Part shown: positions 41,567 to 51,682 of the stretch, piece by piece | Layout of the letters: every line of letters begins with the position of its first letter | How positions within the stretch are numbered: position 1 is the stretch's first letter | Assembly (NCBI GenBank): GCA_015660915.1 | Contig: JACTTZ010000002.1 | Coordinates: 1 to 64,000 of the forward strand | Length of the DNA: 64,000 nt | Reading direction: 5' to 3' | DNA from: Methanomicrobia archaeon | Lineage (GTDB): Archaea; Halobacteriota; Bog-38; Methanoflorentales; Methanoflorentaceae | Translations under genes and position numbers: made by a program | Notes under the pieces: model-generated | The model's database searches: none | Seen by the model: the letters and a program-made list of their open reading frames with translations, nothing else | Told to the model about the DNA's origin: nothing

Positions 41567-42805
41567 TCAGAACACCTTGAACACAAGCAGAAGCCCAAAC
41601 GTGACCATGAGAAGCCCAGCTATAAGCCTCATATATCGCGCTGACTTCATTCTCCATTCTTCGGCCTGGTCTGTACCCACCTTCACCGCGTATATCGCTA
41701 CGAAAACGATGATCATTGGTATGACGAACGCTAACGAGAAGAGGGCGGTGTAGAGGTTGTTATCCACCGCAGACAAGCTGGTCAAGTATGTCGTCGAAAA
41801 GTACGTGAAAGGACCGATAGTGCACGGCAAAGCAGCGATCGTAGCGATAAAGCCGAGCCCTATGATCGCAATAAAAGACCCGGTTTTTCCGAGATAACTG
41901 ATGCTATGTTTCGTGAACGTCGGGATCTTAAAGCTGAACCAGCGGTTATACCAAAAGAAGTCCTTGATCGAAACGATACCGACAACAAGGAGGAAGATGC
42001 CAATCGCCGTCTTAGTCAGCGCCAAGTTCGAGGCACCGATGATTCGCACAAACTGTACGACAGCAAGTGCCGTAAGGAAAAACACCACGAACACCGTTGC
42101 AATGTAAGTCACCCCAATGGCAAGGGCGCGGGAACGTGACCCTGTAAGAGCGATCGTCCCCATCAGGAATATGAGCACAGAAAAGACGCACGGGTTCACG
42201 CCGCTGATTATAGCGGTCCCAATGAATGGAAAAAGTGGCGGAGGCACTGGTGTATTCACAACCGTCCCATTGTTAGTTGAATTCTTGGTTGCGTTGGCCG
42301 TATGAGTTCCTGGCGTCGGTGTCGGTGTCGGCACCGAATGACCTGTTATCACGTCACCGGGACCCGTCGCACCATTTTGAATGGCCTGCGCAACAGCTGC
42401 CTCAATCTGCGGCGCTTCCGTATCTGATTGGAAAGCCTGTTTGCCGACTATGACAGTAGGAACAGTGTCAAACTTGAGGTTATAGGCACTCATGAACGTC
42501 TGAAGAAGACTATAGTTCGCGTCATTTTGCGTTTCGTACATATACACGTGCAGCGTCGGATACTGGGCTATCAACGCATCAATATGCGGCTTCAGCGCCG
42601 CACAATGCGGGCAATCACTCCTATAGAACTCATACAAATTCACCGGGTAAGGTGGATATTTGGCGCTCGCAACGGCTGTGGAACTCGCAGGCGATGACGT
42701 CTGCGCGGCGACTGAGCTAATCGCTGAAACACACACCAGTGCTACAAGCACAATAGAAAACGCGACAATAGTCTTCCCGCGCATGAACTTAACTGCCTTC
42801 GACAT
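41567..42805 (-). CDS. Thioredoxin-like / CcdA (DsbD-like) fusion membrane protein
   Basis: A 412-residue protein. After a signal anchor (IVAFSIVLVALVCVSAISSV) comes an exported thioredoxin-like domain with the redox pair in YRSDCPHCAALKPHIDALIA and the cis-Pro region FDTVPTVIVGKQAF. A Pro/Thr/Asn linker follows (TPTPTPGTHTANATKNSTNN). The C-terminal half is a CcdA/DsbD-type membrane domain with its two cysteines in SGVNPCVFSVLIF and AALPCTIGPFTYF. It would carry electrons across the membrane to reduce exported disulfides. Confidence 0.9.
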   Translation of the reverse strand: MSKAVKFMRGKTIVAFSIVLVALVCVSAISSVAAQTSSPASSTAVASAKYPPYPVNLYEFYRSDCPHCAALKPHIDALIAQYPTLHVYMYETQNDANYSLLQTFMSAYNLKFDTVPTVIVGKQAFQSDTEAPQIEAAVAQAIQNGATGPGDVITGHSVPTPTPTPGTHTANATKNSTNNGTVVNTPVPPPLFPFIGTAIISGVNPCVFSVLIFLMGTIALTGSRSRALAIGVTYIATVFVVFFLTALAVVQFVRIIGASNLALTKTAIGIFLLVVGIVSIKDFFWYNRWFSFKIPTFTKHSISYLGKTGSFIAIIGLGFIATIAALPCTIGPFTYFSTTYLTSLSAVDNNLYTALFSLAFVIPMIIVFVAIYAVKVGTDQAEEWRMKSARYMRLIAGLLMVTFGLLLVFKVF

Positions 42806-42978
42806 TGGATCTTTCTTTACTTCAGCCGCAAAAAAACTAATTTATCTTGCTATTTTTATAGTTCTTTTTTTTGTTCGAAGTGGTTTAAAATACTATCGTT
42901 TGAGGCACAAGGTAGCAGTTCATAATATGCAAAACTTTGCTGACGACCAAAAAACGTTAATGCCGCATTAAGGGTTAC

Positions 42979-44418
42979 CTAGTAGGCCTGAAGTCGCATC
43001 CGTTGGCCTAGAATGCACTTCCCACCTCTAAGTCCTCCGAACGGATTTTTAGGTGAGCCGAGCGAATTCATGCATCGCGCCATAATGGCAGCTCCCCGTG
43101 CGAGCCCGTCATCAACGAACACGACATACTCTTCCGGCTTGCTATAGATGCCCATCTCTTTGATGGCCTTCAAAATATGCTTCGGCTTGTTTCCAGTTAT
43201 GCCTGCGCGGCCTGTTATCCCGATGCTTACCTTGTCATTGATCAGGCCCTTGGTAAGTGCCGTGTTGATGATTCTTTCAGCGATGCCGGTGGAGACCCAG
43301 TCAATCACGTCGTAGAGCATTTCGAGCCCAAACTCGTGATAGATCTCGCCCCCGACTTTCGAAATGCGGTGAAGATCGCTACCGTTCTCACCTGAATCAA
43401 CGCCGATGAGGGTTAATCCGATTTGCGCCGCGGCGCGTGGATTGACCGGAACGCTGCCAAATCGCTTAGACGTTTTTGGAACTTCTTCTATTCGGATATG
43501 TTCGTGGACCTCGTTCGCGAGGGCTCTTGCGTCCCGCTCGTGTCCAATGCTGACCTTTAATCGGCTGGGCTTCGGCAGATCGAACGTCGTGCCACTCGTT
43601 TTATCTACCAAACCGGTGCCGCGCCCAACAGAATCGACGATTTCACCTGAGATGCCACAGAAGTTCGCGATCGTATTCGCATAAGGAAGAACGTCGTTGG
43701 TAATGCGCCCCTTGAAGGTCGTGCCGAAATCCATCGAAAGGCACGGATTTCGGAAGTCAACATCTGCCCATTTCGCCCCTTCCTTGATGCCCGCAGTCGC
43801 TAGCTCTCCCTCCATCTCATTAGCGACTACTTCGACGCCCGTCGAACCTATCGGAGGGAGGACGCCACTTACCGAACCGTCAAACGAAACCTTATCGAGG
43901 AGACTATATTCGCGAAACTTCTTTGGAAGGTGGTGAATACTCATTGCTGGCGTCATTTTTCTCGCCGTAACGCCTGCCATCAAACAGCCATCGGCGAGTG
44001 CCTTTATGAACTCACCAATGTCTTCGGGCTTATCAAAGCCGGCGACGACGCCGGTGGAGCGCACGACAAAGTGAAGATCATCTGCAAGCTCGAGATTTGC
44101 GTTTCGCACCGACTGAATTAGGGTGCGCTTCACCATTTCGGCGATGCTGTTTCGTGTAAGCGGCTTGTAGGTAAGTGTACGCCCAAAGATCTCTTCGCCT
44201 GGCTTCGGGTCACGCACGTTGCGCGTCATACTAACGACTTTGTTAATGACATAGGCCTTGCCTTCAAGCATGTTCGTGGCCGTAAGGATACTCTTCGTCG
44301 TCGTGTTGCCCACTTCAACAGACGCTACCACATAGAACGGACCCTTTTTGATGTCAAGCAGGGACACCTGTTCGTTCTTTGCGACCTTCGGCTTCGCTCC
44401 CCACAGACCTAAAGCCAC
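42979..44418 (-). CDS. Methanogenesis marker protein 14
   Basis: A 479-residue protein with the features of methanogenesis marker 14: an actin/ASKHA-like start FYVVASVEVGNTTTKSILTA, PCLSMDFGTTFKGRITNDV, VSIGITGRAGITGNKPKHIL, and a C-terminal GGLRGGKCILGQRMRLQAY. These proteins occur in methanogens and methane oxidisers; they resemble MtxX/hydantoinase-type ATPase folds and may act in reactivation of a corrinoid enzyme, but the role is not established. GTG 44418 follows GGGGAGG. The stop is TAG. Confidence 0.92.
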   Translation of the reverse strand: MALGLWGAKPKVAKNEQVSLLDIKKGPFYVVASVEVGNTTTKSILTATNMLEGKAYVINKVVSMTRNVRDPKPGEEIFGRTLTYKPLTRNSIAEMVKRTLIQSVRNANLELADDLHFVVRSTGVVAGFDKPEDIGEFIKALADGCLMAGVTARKMTPAMSIHHLPKKFREYSLLDKVSFDGSVSGVLPPIGSTGVEVVANEMEGELATAGIKEGAKWADVDFRNPCLSMDFGTTFKGRITNDVLPYANTIANFCGISGEIVDSVGRGTGLVDKTSGTTFDLPKPSRLKVSIGHERDARALANEVHEHIRIEEVPKTSKRFGSVPVNPRAAAQIGLTLIGVDSGENGSDLHRISKVGGEIYHEFGLEMLYDVIDWVSTGIAERIINTALTKGLINDKVSIGITGRAGITGNKPKHILKAIKEMGIYSKPEEYVVFVDDGLARGAAIMARCMNSLGSPKNPFGGLRGGKCILGQRMRLQAY

Positions 44419-44543
44419 GATGCTTTCCTCCCCTCAACAGTCCTCGATCGCTTCGCAATCGGTTTCTTCGTGCTTTTTAACCGGTTCATCTACTTCTTTG
44501 GATCTGTTACACTAACCAGTTTTTTTTAGGTATTAATATATAA

Positions 44544-45287
44544 TTATTGATATTTATCTATGTTCTCACCAATGAGTCCGAAGAGCGTCTCTCGCCCCTC
44601 TCGCGATTTAAAAAGCGGCACGTCCCAGTTTTGTACAACTCTTGATCGCCATGCAGTGCTTGGTCGGCCCGCCTTATCAAGGCCCTCCTTCTCGTAAACC
44701 TCCTTGTGAACGAGGATTCCCCTCCGCTGCCACGAGGGAGTCTTCGCCAGATTGACACCATGGTTGAACATAAGCTCGTGCATTTCGCTCGCGTTCATCT
44801 CAAACAGTTTAGTGTGAGCTTCGCGCGCGGTCTCGCCATCTTGTCTCAAGTGATAGTAGGTGTATGCGTGCAGATGATTCCGCCAGGCTTCATTTTGTCG
44901 CCATTCGAGATAAAGCGGTGCGTCCACTTCGCTCACGGGAACGACGCGCGCATCAAACGCCAGAGGGACGCTCGGCGAGAGCTTCAACGTCACTGCGCTA
45001 GCGAAGAAACTGGCAATAACGGAGTCAAGCTTCTCGATCCTGCCGTCAAAAGGGGCTTCCAAGAAGAGCACATTTGCTTCGTCAGAAAACGTGAAAACAA
45101 GCTGCACAGACAGGCCGCTCTGGCGCATGAGCGTTTCCGAAGCAGCGCCCATGGATTGTGCAAAGGTGAGGTCGTGCGGTTGTTCGCGGTTCAGCAACGA
45201 AAGGGCGTGCCGGAAATTTCTTCCGTCAACACGCACAAAAAAGGGAGCAACTGTGCGCAAGCCTGCATAGATCTCGCGCTCTTTCAT
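44544..45287 (-). CDS. thg1: tRNA-His guanylyltransferase (Thg1-like)
   Basis: A 247-residue Thg1 family protein: FFVRVDGRNFRHALSLLNRE carries the first metal-binding Asp, and QLVFTFSDEANVLFLE the second acidic pair. The HLHAYTYYHLR and AHTKLFEMN blocks are typical. It adds G-1 to the 5' end of tRNA-His by 3'-5' polymerisation. The ATG overlaps the stop of the PRC-barrel gene (ATGA), so the two are translationally coupled. Confidence 0.9.
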   Translation of the reverse strand: MKEREIYAGLRTVAPFFVRVDGRNFRHALSLLNREQPHDLTFAQSMGAASETLMRQSGLSVQLVFTFSDEANVLFLEAPFDGRIEKLDSVIASFFASAVTLKLSPSVPLAFDARVVPVSEVDAPLYLEWRQNEAWRNHLHAYTYYHLRQDGETAREAHTKLFEMNASEMHELMFNHGVNLAKTPSWQRRGILVHKEVYEKEGLDKAGRPSTAWRSRVVQNWDVPLFKSREGRETLFGLIGENIDKYQ

Positions 45288-45556
45288 CCCGCTTCTTCTT
45301 TGGGCTTAGCTCGGGTGATGAGCGTTTTCACGACGCTGCTGACGAGAATTATGTCGGCTATTGATTTCGCAAACCGGTAGGGTATCACAACAAATCGGTA
45401 CTTTATGTCAAAAATATTATGGTTAATGTCGCCGATGACGAGGCCAGTTACCCTCTTGTCGTTCGTGTCGATCTTGATATCCTCCACTTTTCCTACGTAG
45501 TCCCCCTTATCAGTATACACGTTGAGGTCCATAATCTGTGTCAGCTCGATTCGCAT
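45284..45556 (-). CDS. PRC-barrel domain protein
   Basis: A 90-residue protein starting MRIELTQIMDLNVYTDKGDY VGKVEDIKID. PRC-barrels occur in ribosome maturation factor RimM and in archaeal proteins of unknown role, often near RNA-processing genes. GGGAGG precedes ATG 45556. It is upstream of and overlapping thg1. Confidence 0.85.
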   Translation of the reverse strand: MRIELTQIMDLNVYTDKGDYVGKVEDIKIDTNDKRVTGLVIGDINHNIFDIKYRFVVIPYRFAKSIADIILVSSVVKTLITRAKPKEEAG

Positions 45557-45655
45557 TTCAACCTCCCTTTTGAGTTTCGCGAGCAAACTCCGGCATGCAC
45601 TATCGACTAAAGTGATATATAGTTTGTTAAATAAAGGCTAAATTAGGATTATTCT

Positions 45656-46756
45656 ATGGCTTGGTCTTTTCGAATCGCTACCGTTCGCGGAATCCCGATT
45701 CTAGTCAATATTACGCTCATACTGATCATTCCCCTCTTCGCTTACGTTTTTTCGGTAAATCCTCCCCCATTTGGGTTTGGAAACGTCGCTAACTCGTTCG
45801 TTTATGGGACGATAGCAGGAATAATGATCTTTGTTTTCGTGCTGCTGCACGAACTTGGCCATTCTCTTCTAGCGCTGCGTTATGGCATCGAAGTGAAAAG
45901 CATAACCCTTTACCTCATCGGAGGAGTTTCAGCAATCGAAATCCCGAAAAACCCTAAACTTGAGTTCAGAACTGCATTAGTGGGACCGCTAGTCAGCTTG
46001 GGTCTCGGCGCAATCTTTTTTGGCTTGAGCTTTGGCGTGAAGGCAACTGTGCCAAATCTCTTTTTGCAGAACTTTGCGTACATCAACCTCGTTCTCGGCG
46101 GGTTCAACATTCTGCCTGCGTTTCCGATGGACGGAGGTCGCGTCTTGCGGGCTTGGCTGGCCGAGCGGAGACCGTACTTGCAGGCGACACACACCGCCGT
46201 GCAAATCGGCAAGATTTTTGCGATTGGGATGGCCATCGTCGGATTGCTTAGTCCCTTTCTCATCATCATCGCTTTCTTTATCTACATCGCCGCGTCCGAT
46301 GAGGAGCGACAGACGACACTAACGCAGACACTCGCGGGCATTAAGGTGCGCGATATCATGACAGCGGAGGTGGTGACCGTCCCTCCGTCGATGACGATTG
46401 CCCAGCTTATTGAAGTGATGTTTCAGAGCAAACACGCAAGTTTTCCTGTCGTCGACAACGGAACGCTAGTAGGTCTTATTACCTTTGGTAACGTGCATCA
46501 GGTGCCTGCAAACCGTCGAGATGACATCATGGTGGGCAACATCATGACGCGCAACGTTGCGCCCGCAAAGCCGGATGATGAGGCTTCTGAGGCATTCGTG
46601 AAGCTCGCGCAACAGCGACTTGGGTCAATTCCAGTCGTACAGGAAGGCAACGTTGTCGGGATCGTCACGCAAAAAGACGTAACAAGCGCCATGACTCTGC
46701 TCGGGGAGGCGCGCGAACAGATTGTGCACCCTGACGGCACCGTGATCAAAGCATAG
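45656..46756 (+). CDS. Site-2 protease (M50) with CBS pair
   Basis: A 366-residue membrane metalloprotease. The zinc site is HELGHSLLALRYG, and the third ligand lies in NILPAFPMDGGRVLRAWLAE. The C-terminal ~130 residues are two CBS domains (VRDIMTAEVVTVPPSMTIAQ; VGNIMTRNVAPAKPDDEASE) that may sense a nucleotide. It cleaves membrane proteins within the bilayer. Genes for a TraB-family protein and another M50-like protein follow at short spacing. Confidence 0.92.
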   Translation: MAWSFRIATVRGIPILVNITLILIIPLFAYVFSVNPPPFGFGNVANSFVYGTIAGIMIFVFVLLHELGHSLLALRYGIEVKSITLYLIGGVSAIEIPKNPKLEFRTALVGPLVSLGLGAIFFGLSFGVKATVPNLFLQNFAYINLVLGGFNILPAFPMDGGRVLRAWLAERRPYLQATHTAVQIGKIFAIGMAIVGLLSPFLIIIAFFIYIAASDEERQTTLTQTLAGIKVRDIMTAEVVTVPPSMTIAQLIEVMFQSKHASFPVVDNGTLVGLITFGNVHQVPANRRDDIMVGNIMTRNVAPAKPDDEASEAFVKLAQQRLGSIPVVQEGNVVGIVTQKDVTSAMTLLGEAREQIVHPDGTVIKA

Positions 46757-46771
46757 TGGAAGCAGTACCGG

Positions 46772-47974
46772 ATGAACGAGAGACCCGAGCAGCCCGCAGA
46801 GATCACCGTTGTCGGAACCGCCCATATCTCCCAAGAGAGCATAGCGGAGGTACGGCGTACGATCGAAGCTGAACGGCCTGATGTCGTGGCTGTTGAGCTA
46901 GACCCCGGTCGGTACCAGGCGTTAACGCACCCAGAACAACAAGCTGCGTCGATCAAGGATATCCTCTCGAGCGGCAAACTATACCAGTTCTTAGTTCACT
47001 GGCTACTCGCCTACGTACAGAACAAGCTCGGCGCGGAAGTCGGCGTCAAGCCAGGGAGCGAGATGCTGTCCGCTATCGATGCAGCTCGGAGCGTCGGTGC
47101 GAACGTCGCACTCGTCGATCGTGATATTAACGTCACCATTGCTCGATTCTGGGCGAAGATGCGCCTTATTGAGAAGCTTAAAATGCTTATCGCCCTTCTC
47201 GGAATTACCAGAGGCAACGAAGAAATCGACATTGAAGAGATTACAAACGATGACGTTATTTCGCAGCTAGTCACTGAGCTGCGGCAGTTCTCACCAAACG
47301 CCGCGCAAGTGCTCGTTGACGAACGGGACGCTTATTTGGCAGGAAATTTGCTCAAGCTGCGCGGAAGGATCGTGGCCGTCGTCGGAGCCGGGCATAAAGA
47401 GGGGATAAAACATTATCTTGAGCGGCCCGAACTAATTCCGTCGCTCGAAGAACTTAATACTGTCCCGAAGAAACGCTTCAACTTGACGAAAATCGTAGGA
47501 ATTGCTTTTTTGGCGGTAATAATTGGGTTATTCGCGCTCATATTTCTTTCTGGCGCACCGCTTGCCGTCGTCCTTCTCGCCTTTGGGTACTGGTTTGCGC
47601 TTCACGCGGTTTTTGCGGCGAGCTTTGCGACAGCTAGCAGAAGCCATCCGCTTGCCATTGCAGCATCTGCAGGATACGCCGGCTTCAGCCCTTTTGTTCC
47701 GCTTCCCTTTCTCAAGGTCGGCGTCATTGCCGGACTAATTGAAGCAGCAAAGCGGCCGCCTGGAACAGAAGATTTTTCGGGCATGACCAAGGTGACGTCT
47801 GTGCGAGAACTTCTCTCAAACAAGGTTTTTAGGATACTGATCGTTGCCGTCGCGGTTAATGTAGGAAGCTCCTTGGCTACGTTCATCGCTCTGCTCGTTA
47901 TATTTCCCATGACGGGGGTTAGCCCGTATGATATCTTGCATACCGCACTCTCACGCGTAATGGGGATGGTATAA
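46772..47974 (+). CDS. TraB-family protein
   Basis: A 400-residue protein. The N-terminal TraB domain starts EITVVGTAHISQESIAEVRR (GTxH motif) and contains RPDVVAVELDPGRYQAL; after YLAGNLLKLRGRIVAVVGAG HKEG comes a membrane C-terminal part with several helices. TraB proteins occur in archaea, plants and animals; biochemical activity is not settled, and a protease-like role has been proposed. It lies 15 bases after the CBS-protease gene. Confidence 0.9.
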   Translation: MNERPEQPAEITVVGTAHISQESIAEVRRTIEAERPDVVAVELDPGRYQALTHPEQQAASIKDILSSGKLYQFLVHWLLAYVQNKLGAEVGVKPGSEMLSAIDAARSVGANVALVDRDINVTIARFWAKMRLIEKLKMLIALLGITRGNEEIDIEEITNDDVISQLVTELRQFSPNAAQVLVDERDAYLAGNLLKLRGRIVAVVGAGHKEGIKHYLERPELIPSLEELNTVPKKRFNLTKIVGIAFLAVIIGLFALIFLSGAPLAVVLLAFGYWFALHAVFAASFATASRSHPLAIAASAGYAGFSPFVPLPFLKVGVIAGLIEAAKRPPGTEDFSGMTKVTSVRELLSNKVFRILIVAVAVNVGSSLATFIALLVIFPMTGVSPYDILHTALSRVMGMV

Positions 47975-47978
47975 AAAT

Positions 47979-48602
47979 ATGGCACGGCACGCAACCAGCA
48001 GCAAGGAAGTCCTAGACCTCCTCATAGCCTGGCTGGGAGTTTCTTTCGCCTTCTATCTTGCGTTTAGCGGAGCAAACTTGTCGAATGTATCATTGGGGTA
48101 TATCCTTCTTACACTCACGGTGCCGCTTCTGGTTGTAGGCTCAAGTTTTGTCTTGCACGAGCTCTTGCACAAGTTTACGGCCCAGCGGTATGGATTCTGG
48201 TCTGAATTCAGAGCGAACTATGTCACCCTAGGGCTGTCGATCCTATTTGCCTATGTAACCCACATCGTGTTCGCAGCTCCTGGCGCTACCATGATCTACG
48301 GTCCAAATATCACCAAGCGACAAAATGGGATAATATCAGCCGCCGGGCCGCTTCTTAATCTGGCGTTAGGCGGGCTTTACCTGCTCCTGTACCTGCTGAC
48401 GCCCCTAGGGGGCTTGCTTAGCTACATTGGCATATACGGCTTTGCGATCAACATATGGCTATCCGCCTTCAACTTGCTTCCGATAGGGCCCCTCGATGGG
48501 CGGAAAGTGCTCGATTGGGGCGTCCTGCAATACGTGGCGGTCGCGACCGTGCCTTTTGTGGCCGCTGTTTATGTCCTTGTCGTCATTTTTAACGTATTTT
48601 GA
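47979..48602 (+). CDS. M50-type membrane metalloprotease
   Basis: A 207-residue protein with HELLHKFTAQRYGFW as the zinc site and FNLLPIGPLDGRKVLDWG for the third ligand, both within hydrophobic helices. It is a short site-2-protease-like enzyme. It begins 4 bases after the TraB-family gene and is the last gene of the trio. Confidence 0.88.
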   Translation: MARHATSSKEVLDLLIAWLGVSFAFYLAFSGANLSNVSLGYILLTLTVPLLVVGSSFVLHELLHKFTAQRYGFWSEFRANYVTLGLSILFAYVTHIVFAAPGATMIYGPNITKRQNGIISAAGPLLNLALGGLYLLLYLLTPLGGLLSYIGIYGFAINIWLSAFNLLPIGPLDGRKVLDWGVLQYVAVATVPFVAAVYVLVVIFNVF

Positions 48603-49040
48603 ACGATTCTAAGCCACCTCTACTCTAGCAGGGCTCGTTTAGAAGAAGACGCAAAAGCACCTGAATTGCGTCCCATACACAAAACGATGATTAGCTGTGC
48701 GTCCAAAGTGCGTAAAAAAGGTAAACGAAAAACTGGCTATAGAATGAGGACGCAATCACGAACGCCAAGCTGCTCGTCACACTGAGCGCGTTGCGTCGTG
48801 AATCAACGATCGTGGCTAGCGCTAAAACAATTGAGTTTAGCGCCCTCCGCGAAAAAAGGAGTGCTTAAAAATATTGAGAGCTCAGGCAAAGATGGGGTTA
48901 GCATCTCAAGTTTCAGGCTTTTTCTTTTGTTAAAGTCTTTTTATATGTTATCCACGAAGCTCTATTTCGCGTCAGAAGGCTTTAATACAATCAATCGGGA
49001 TAAATTAGCTTAAAAACGCAGCCTACAAGGTCTAGATAAA
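48603..49040. other. No supported gene; promoter of aspartate kinase
   Basis: About 440 bases. A minus-strand frame of ~48 codons (ending near 48691; SLAFVIASSFYSQFFVYLFY) looks like a membrane peptide but has no start codon. CTTTTTATATGTT near 48937-48949 is a TATA-like element for the aspartate kinase gene. Confidence 0.4.
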
Positions 49041-50456
49041 ATGAGATATGTGATGAAGTTCGGCGGCACCTCCATCGGAGATGGCACAAAAATAAAACAG
49101 GTCGGGGAGCTCGTGCGAAGCTATTATGACCAAGGAAATGAGATTGCTGTAGTCGTTTCTGCAATGTCGGGATTGACGGACGAGCTTCAAACCATAGCAG
49201 AACGCCTGACCAGCGAATACGCTGAGGTTACCGAGGTCTCAGAATTCGTTCACCTCGTAGGCAAGAGACATTTCGATGCCACCTATGCCGCAATCGAAGA
49301 TGAGATGATCGTTACTGAAGTCATATCAGAAATCGAGACGAGGCTCGAAGAACTTAAAAACGCCCTCACCGGCATATACCATCTTGGCGAGCTAACTGAC
49401 AGATCTTATGACTATGTGTCGTCTTTCGGTGAACGGCTATCTTCTCCAATCCTCTCTGGCGCTTTGAAATCGCTTAAAGTCCAATCAGTCTTTTTGATGG
49501 GCGGTGAAGCAGGCATCATCACCGATACTAAGCATCGTGGCGCACGCCCAACTGAGATCACAGAACGGCGCGTCCACGAACGCCTCGTTCCCCTCCTTCA
49601 GGTTGGCGTGGTGCCCGTTATCACCGGTTTCATTGCATACAACATACATAACATCATCACAACCCTGGGCAGGGGCGGTTCCGACTACACAGCGTCAATT
49701 ATTGGTAGCGCCATCGATGCCGACGAGATATGGATTTGGACCGACGTTGATGGTATCATGACCGCAGATCCCAAGCTCGTATCCAACGCCCGCACCCTCC
49801 CGCAGGTGTCTTACTCCGAAGCGATGGAAATTTCGTACTTTGGAGCAAAGGTCATACACCCAAAAACAATAGAACCGGCAGTGATTAAGGGAATTCCTGT
49901 GCGGGTGAAGAACACTTTTAATCCCAGCGGCGCGAGCACGACTATCGTCGACACCGTCACTAATGATCAGAGTCTCGTCAAGGCAGTAACGGCGATTAGT
50001 AACGTCGCCCTCATTACCCTTTCAGGCGCCGGGATGGCCGGAACTATCGGCGTCGCAGCCCACGTGTTTTCAAAACTTGCAAGCGCAGGCGTGAACATCA
50101 TTATGATAAGTCAGGGATCAAGTGAGGCTAACATATCGGTGCTTGTAGAAGAAGAGCATCTAAGCAGCGCCTTAAACGCTCTTCACGGCCTCAAGAGTGA
50201 ATTTGACGGCAACATCGTCAAAGAGATCTCGTGCAACGAGGACGTGAGTGCGATAGCAGTTGTTGGCTCTCGAATGGCGGGAACGCCCGGCATAGTCGGC
50301 AGGATTTTCAGCCGCATGGGAAGTATCAACGTCAACGTCATTATGATAAGCCAAGGATCAACCGAGCATAATGTCTCATTCGTTTTGAGACGAGATTCGG
50401 TGCGGCGCGCTGTGGAGAGTCTTCACGAAGAGTTTTCTCTTTCAGAACCCCAATAA
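49041..50456 (+). CDS. lysC: Aspartate kinase
   Basis: A 471-residue enzyme. MKFGGTSIGDGTKIKQVGEL is the kinase start (KFGGTS), TTLGRGGSDYTASIIGSAID the substrate/ATP loop, and two ACT domains lie at the C-terminus (GTIGVAAHVFSKLASAGVNI; GTPGIVGRIFSRMGSINVNV) with allosteric sites. It phosphorylates L-aspartate, the first step to lysine, threonine and methionine. Confidence 0.95.
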   Translation: MRYVMKFGGTSIGDGTKIKQVGELVRSYYDQGNEIAVVVSAMSGLTDELQTIAERLTSEYAEVTEVSEFVHLVGKRHFDATYAAIEDEMIVTEVISEIETRLEELKNALTGIYHLGELTDRSYDYVSSFGERLSSPILSGALKSLKVQSVFLMGGEAGIITDTKHRGARPTEITERRVHERLVPLLQVGVVPVITGFIAYNIHNIITTLGRGGSDYTASIIGSAIDADEIWIWTDVDGIMTADPKLVSNARTLPQVSYSEAMEISYFGAKVIHPKTIEPAVIKGIPVRVKNTFNPSGASTTIVDTVTNDQSLVKAVTAISNVALITLSGAGMAGTIGVAAHVFSKLASAGVNIIMISQGSSEANISVLVEEEHLSSALNALHGLKSEFDGNIVKEISCNEDVSAIAVVGSRMAGTPGIVGRIFSRMGSINVNVIMISQGSTEHNVSFVLRRDSVRRAVESLHEEFSLSEPQ

Positions 50457-50671
50457 CGCTAAGACAGGCAACTATCGTTCGTAACTAGCAGACCATATGC
50501 GCTGGCCTTCGAACGATCTTTTTTTAAGGGAAAAGCCCAATTGATTTTAGCCGAGCGCACATCCCTCAATAAGCGCGCCGCGTTAGTCGACAGCTAGTGA
50601 GGTTTTGTGACGCAGCACGAGATTTTGTCGCCTGAGCCTGCCTTAATACCGGTGACACCCATAGGTCGTAT

Positions 50672-51682
50672 ATGAATTCACAGCACCCTCATACATACGC
50701 GGAATCTGGAGTCAACATTCTAATGGAGGAGGAGGCAATCAGAGCCCTTAAAAGCCATTTTAAGGCCAAAAAAAAGGGACGAGGCAGCCCGATCAACATA
50801 GACGGAGCTTATGCCGGCCTATTGGATATGGGCGATTTCATTATTGGCATCACTACTGACGGAGTGGGGTCAAAGGTTCTCGTCGCGACAGAAATGGGAA
50901 ACTGGCGGACTATTGGAATCGATTGCATGGCAATGAACGTCAACGACCTTTATGCAATGGGGTTAGAGCCGATAGCGTTTGTCGATTATCTGGCAATGGA
51001 GAGCATTGAACCTTCTATTGCCGATCAAATCGGACAAGGGCTCGCAAAAGGGGCAAAGATAGCTAATGTGTCCATAGTAGGTGGTGAAACCGCAAGCTTA
51101 CCAGATATCATAAGGGGGTTCGATTTGGCAGGCAGCTGCATAGGAATTGCTACTAAAGAACAGCTCGTAACCGGCCACAAAATCGAGGAGGGAGATGCCA
51201 TTATCGGCATTCCAAGCAGCGGTATCCACAGTAACGGACTCACCCTTGCCCGCAAACTGCTGGCCAAATACAGTCTTCATGCGCGTTACGGGAGTATGCA
51301 GCGGACACTCGGCGAAGAGCTGCTTGTGCCTACACGGATCTACGCAGAGGTACTCGACATTAATAAAAACTGCGAAGTGCACGGCTTGGCGCACATCACG
51401 GGAGGGGGGCTTCTAAATCTCAAGCGGCTTACGCGTCTGGGCTTTGATTTGTCAGATCCGCTCACGCCTCAAGCGATATTTAAAATGATTCAAGCAGAGG
51501 GTGTCGAAGTAGAAGAGATGTATAAGACCTTTAACATGGGAATGGGCTTTGCCATAATTGCACCTGAAAGCGAAGCGACACGCATCAAAAGCCTCAGCGA
51601 CGGTGCCAGACAGGTCGGCACTATTTCGAGACGAGGGATACGAGTTCAAAATGAAGAGTTTCAGGTGGAAATCGCAAAATAA
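50672..51682 (+). CDS. purM: Phosphoribosylformylglycinamidine cyclo-ligase
   Basis: A 336-residue AIR synthetase. TYAESGVNI is the usual start, GITTDGVGSKVLVATEMGNW the ATP-binding region, and MNVNDLYAMGLEPIAFVDYL and SSGIHSNGLTLARKLL are conserved. It catalyses the fifth step of purine synthesis. The gene is alone; its last codons overlap a short frame in another register. Confidence 0.95.
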   Translation: MNSQHPHTYAESGVNILMEEEAIRALKSHFKAKKKGRGSPINIDGAYAGLLDMGDFIIGITTDGVGSKVLVATEMGNWRTIGIDCMAMNVNDLYAMGLEPIAFVDYLAMESIEPSIADQIGQGLAKGAKIANVSIVGGETASLPDIIRGFDLAGSCIGIATKEQLVTGHKIEEGDAIIGIPSSGIHSNGLTLARKLLAKYSLHARYGSMQRTLGEELLVPTRIYAEVLDINKNCEVHGLAHITGGGLLNLKRLTRLGFDLSDPLTPQAIFKMIQAEGVEVEEMYKTFNMGMGFAIIAPESEATRIKSLSDGARQVGTISRRGIRVQNEEFQVEIAK

